Shown one piece after another: positions 61,599-64,000 of a DNA stretch of 64,000 nt. How positions within the stretch are numbered: the first letter of the stretch is position 1; every line of letters begins with the position of its first letter. The position numbers and the translations under genes were made by a program. The stretch is taken from positions 2,735,001-2,799,000 of the forward strand of contig NC_090775.1 in the NCBI RefSeq assembly GCF_001761485.1, written 5' to 3'. The stretch comes from Yarrowia lipolytica (Eukaryota; Ascomycota; Dipodascomycetes; Dipodascales). Under the pieces are notes generated by a model. It was not told where the DNA came from. It saw only the letters and a list, made by a program, of their open reading frames with translations, and did no database searches.

Positions 61599-61883
61599 TT
61601 AAGCATGAGGAGCCTTAGGAGAGAAAAAGTACCAGGCATTGTAGATGCCAAAGGCTAGCATGGCAAAGCCGAGGCCTCGCACGCCGCCCTGCCAGGCCTG
61701 GGTGGCAGCAGGGGGGAGACGTTGGCCAGGCTGCACTCGGAAGGGCATGTTGGATGCAAAGTAGGCACCTCCTCCTGTGAGAACAACGGTCTGGAGGATC
61801 TGGCAATGGGTGCACTCATTGGGAGTGAGGTCCCGCGACTCGGGTGGGTTGAATACCTTGAGAATGTTGGAGTTGTTGGACAT
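61599..61883 (-). CDS. Small two-helix membrane protein, DMAC1/DUF4536-like, probable complex I assembly factor
   Basis: A 94-residue protein. After a short polar N terminus comes a CxxC pair (NECTHCQ, residues 24-27), then a first hydrophobic segment (LQTVVLTGGGAYFASNMPF) and a second near the C terminus (GVRGLGFAMLAFGIYNAWYF). The CxxC followed by a glycine-rich helix and a C-terminal helix resembles DMAC1/TMEM261 (DUF4536), a protein of the distal membrane arm of complex I in animals. The match is by pattern, not strong identity. The ATG at 61883 is used; the frame runs 17 codons further only to a TTG. It converges on STE7. Confidence 0.6.
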   Translation of the reverse strand: MSNNSNILKVFNPPESRDLTPNECTHCQILQTVVLTGGGAYFASNMPFRVQPGQRLPPAATQAWQGGVRGLGFAMLAFGIYNAWYFFSPKAPHA

Positions 61884-63974
61884 GGTCAGTGTGCTTGCTG
61901 TGTGGTGGTGACAAGTCTGGTGATGGTGCGCCAAGCGTCAAAACTTTGCTGTGGTAGATCTTGGACTTGCTTTAATTATCGTACTTGGTATGCGGAAACT
62001 TAATACTTGGGAATTTGGTTGGGAAGAGATGGGATTTTTTAGAGAATAATATTACACACTCTGTGCGGTATACACAGGCAACAGTGCAAACAGCATCCAG
62101 ACCATGATCGTATAATACGGACTCATCCACCCTTCGCCACTCCCACATTTATGCAACTCTGATGTGTCATTAGTGTCCTGTCAGACCCTTCTAATTACCG
62201 TACAATACAATGCTTGTACTCGTACGAACGTCTGACTGGCGCCAAGACTTGTCTGCGCTGTGCAGTATCCAGGTAATATGGACGTTGTGGGGAAGCGTTT
62301 GGAGGAGTGGGGTTGAGGTACATCAAACCCCCTTTGACAGGGGACTACTGTAACCCTGACTGGCGCACCTTGCGGCTTTTAACGCGTGAGATCGCTTATA
62401 CCTGCGAGTTTCTTCTTCGCCCAGGTCTGGGTGGTTCTAGCGAGGTGTAACGGACGCAGTTACAGGTGGTGCTCGTATGTACTATGCATGTCTTCAGATC
62501 CATACAACTAGAGCGTTGCCTGAGCTCAACCTGAGGGGTGGAATACAGCACACTGGTTACAGTAGTACAAGTACACGTAGCTTTAATCTGCAACTTCCCA
62601 GTTGTACGACCTTTTTTTTTTTTTGACATCGCAACTCCTACAGACTTTGGAAGAGGTTGAGGGGCGGGATCCGAGCCCATCAGTTTTTTTCCAACGGCTG
62701 GCTGCCTTTCAACCCCGCACCATGAATACACAGATTCAAGGGTGTGGACGACGTCTATCAGCTGAGTTTTTCCGAATCGTAAAAGATACCCAGCAACTCC
62801 TATGCGTCTTACCCCAGGTTACGAATGTACGACTGTACGCACACTGGAGTGTCGTCATTTCAAATGAGAACAAAAGAAGGACGAAAACGAATGTAGAGGT
62901 CCTAATATAAGCTCACAAAAAATAATAGAAATAGAAAATTATAATGTGGTATTTATGGTAGCTACTGATGATTAGGCCTACAAGTAGGGCAATTTGCACA
63001 AAATAAGGTGCATTATACGTTTCCTGCCAGACACTAACGTTCGCACTAATGTCGGGTTCCCGAGACTACGGGAGCTAAAAAGAACAGGATAGACTGGTGT
63101 GAGCGACGCAAAAAAAGGTGGAACTAGGCCTCAGCCGGCAATTGAGACCCCCAATGCGTGTATGCAGCTATTATTGCTGTTGTCTCACATGTATTTCTAT
63201 TCCCTTTGCTCGAGCCCTTGTTCGCTATGCATAGTGCGGCTGGCGAGTGTGGGGAGAGGCGCATTACCGCAAATAGAGTACTAGGAAGAGAAACAGACAA
63301 AGGCCGAAAGGCAAGAGAGCGCATTAAAAGATATCGTTTACCAAATATGGGCTAACTCGCCAAAATGTAAATACACAGGCGTTCTAGCAACGTCTTAGAA
63401 CAATAGGAACTTGAATCAGATCATTAAAGCTGATCTAAAGGGGGTCTATTCTTTTACCTGCAGTATTCGCACCGTGTATACTCTGCTTCGGCATATGCCC
63501 GGCAACCTGGACTCCCACCTTTATTTTCACCCTTAACCTTGGCGTTCATGTAACAGTCGCCGCCATGACAATCGGGGAGGTAACAGTTTCTCGTACAAGG
63601 ACCCTCCCACGGATAAGGTCTTACCCCCACCATATGTCTGCTTGTCTGCTTTTGTGGCCACGTCCGATTAAGCAGCTTCGTCCCTTGTCTAAGGGCCGTC
63701 AATGCATGGATATCGAACTCCTCCAGACAAGGACCAGCTTGGCGATGAATGCATGACTCTTTTGGATCTCTTGGAGCTACGGGTATATAACTGGGACGGT
63801 TAACTGGTTAGTTTTCCATCTCCAAGCATCTCGATCCCCATCGACTCTCAACGCTCTCATACACATCTCCTTACGCAACCTCAACACCAACCTGCATCTC
63901 AACATCTACTCAACAACCCTGCAACAACCACTTTAAGAAGACCTACATTTCTCCTATCTTCTCTAGAACCCACA
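61884..63974. other. 2.1 kb gene-free region before the right-edge gene
   Basis: No credible coding region; open frames reach about 111 codons with no recognised domains. A run of 13 T lies at 62612-62624 without tRNA-like A and B boxes before it. TACAAGTA words at 62566 and 62979. The last 200 bp look like a strong promoter and leader. Confidence 0.55.
63784..63790 (+). promoter_or_regulatory. TATA box of the right-edge gene
   Basis: TATATAA about 185 bp before the ATG at 63975. It is followed by a pyrimidine-rich leader with ATC/CTC runs, as seen in highly expressed yeast genes. Confidence 0.6.
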
Positions 63975-64000
63975 ATGGACGAAACTAAGGAACTCTCCAT
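63975..64000 (+). CDS. Start of a gene cut by the window edge
   Basis: The last 26 bases open with an ATG in good context (CACAATGG) and read MDETKELS before the window ends. The TATA box at 63784 and CT-rich leader support a real transcript. There is too little sequence to identify the product. Confidence 0.5.

Noticed and set aside
62612-62624. Run of 13 T as a possible RNA polymerase III terminator
   Set aside because: No A or B box, tRNA, 5S or SRP RNA motif is recognisable upstream.

Overview
The window is a gene-dense stretch of nuclear chromosome from a budding yeast, best matched by Yarrowia lipolytica or a close relative. Every protein-coding gene recognised is fungal. The introns carry the Yarrowia signature: a GTGAGT donor and a CTAAC branch motif only a few bases before the acceptor AG. 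Introns are few and sit next to the start codon, arginine is mostly CGA, and two genes look like complex I assembly factors, as expected in a yeast that keeps complex I. I found no tRNA, rRNA, CRISPR, transposon reading frame or LTR pair. Starts are assigned at ATG only; several frames that remain open upstream through GTG or TTG codons were trimmed or joined to a spliced first exon.

Layout. 0.7-4.5 kb: an M18 aminopeptidase of Ape1/Lap4 type converges on a polyglutamine-bearing J-domain protein. 6.1-15.4 kb: MEC1 (checkpoint kinase) and ELP1 (Elongator) diverge from a 356 bp promoter region. 15.7-18 kb: a RING-PH-vWA scaffold of the Far1/Ste5 type. After a 2.65 kb gene-free gap come PDA1 (pyruvate dehydrogenase E1 alpha), BRR2 (spliceosomal helicase), RAD3 (TFIIH helicase), NHP2 (H/ACA snoRNP), HEM2 (haem synthesis), a PITH-domain protein, a membrane RING-H2 protein, COF1 (cofilin), an NDUFAF7/MidA-like mitochondrial methyltransferase, PAN5 (ketopantoate reductase), an ARN-type siderophore transporter, a SET-domain protein, a Ctp1-type mitochondrial carrier, PRD1 (M3 oligopeptidase), ADE5,7 (purine synthesis), DHH1 (mRNA decay helicase), STE7-type MAPKK, a DMAC1-like small membrane protein, and finally the first codons of a gene that runs off the right edge.

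The genes are mostly housekeeping and do not form a cluster. Loose functional links are: the pheromone pathway (Far1/Ste5-like scaffold and Ste7-like kinase, about 42 kb apart), mitochondrial metabolism (PDA1, citrate carrier, two putative complex I assembly factors), RNA processing (BRR2, NHP2, DHH1) and DNA damage or repair (MEC1, RAD3).

I did not find a novel multi-gene system. The most unusual signals are: (1) an 8-base word TACTTGTA/TACAAGTA, found at least 27 times in noncoding DNA and not noticed in coding exons; (2) splice architecture at gene starts, including a COF1 first coding exon that is only the ATG, a 9-nt in-frame microexon in the citrate carrier, and a BRR2 intron whose retention stops translation at once; (3) a MEC1 protein about 500 residues shorter than its yeast relatives; and (4) an Ape1-type aminopeptidase lacking the N-terminal propeptide.
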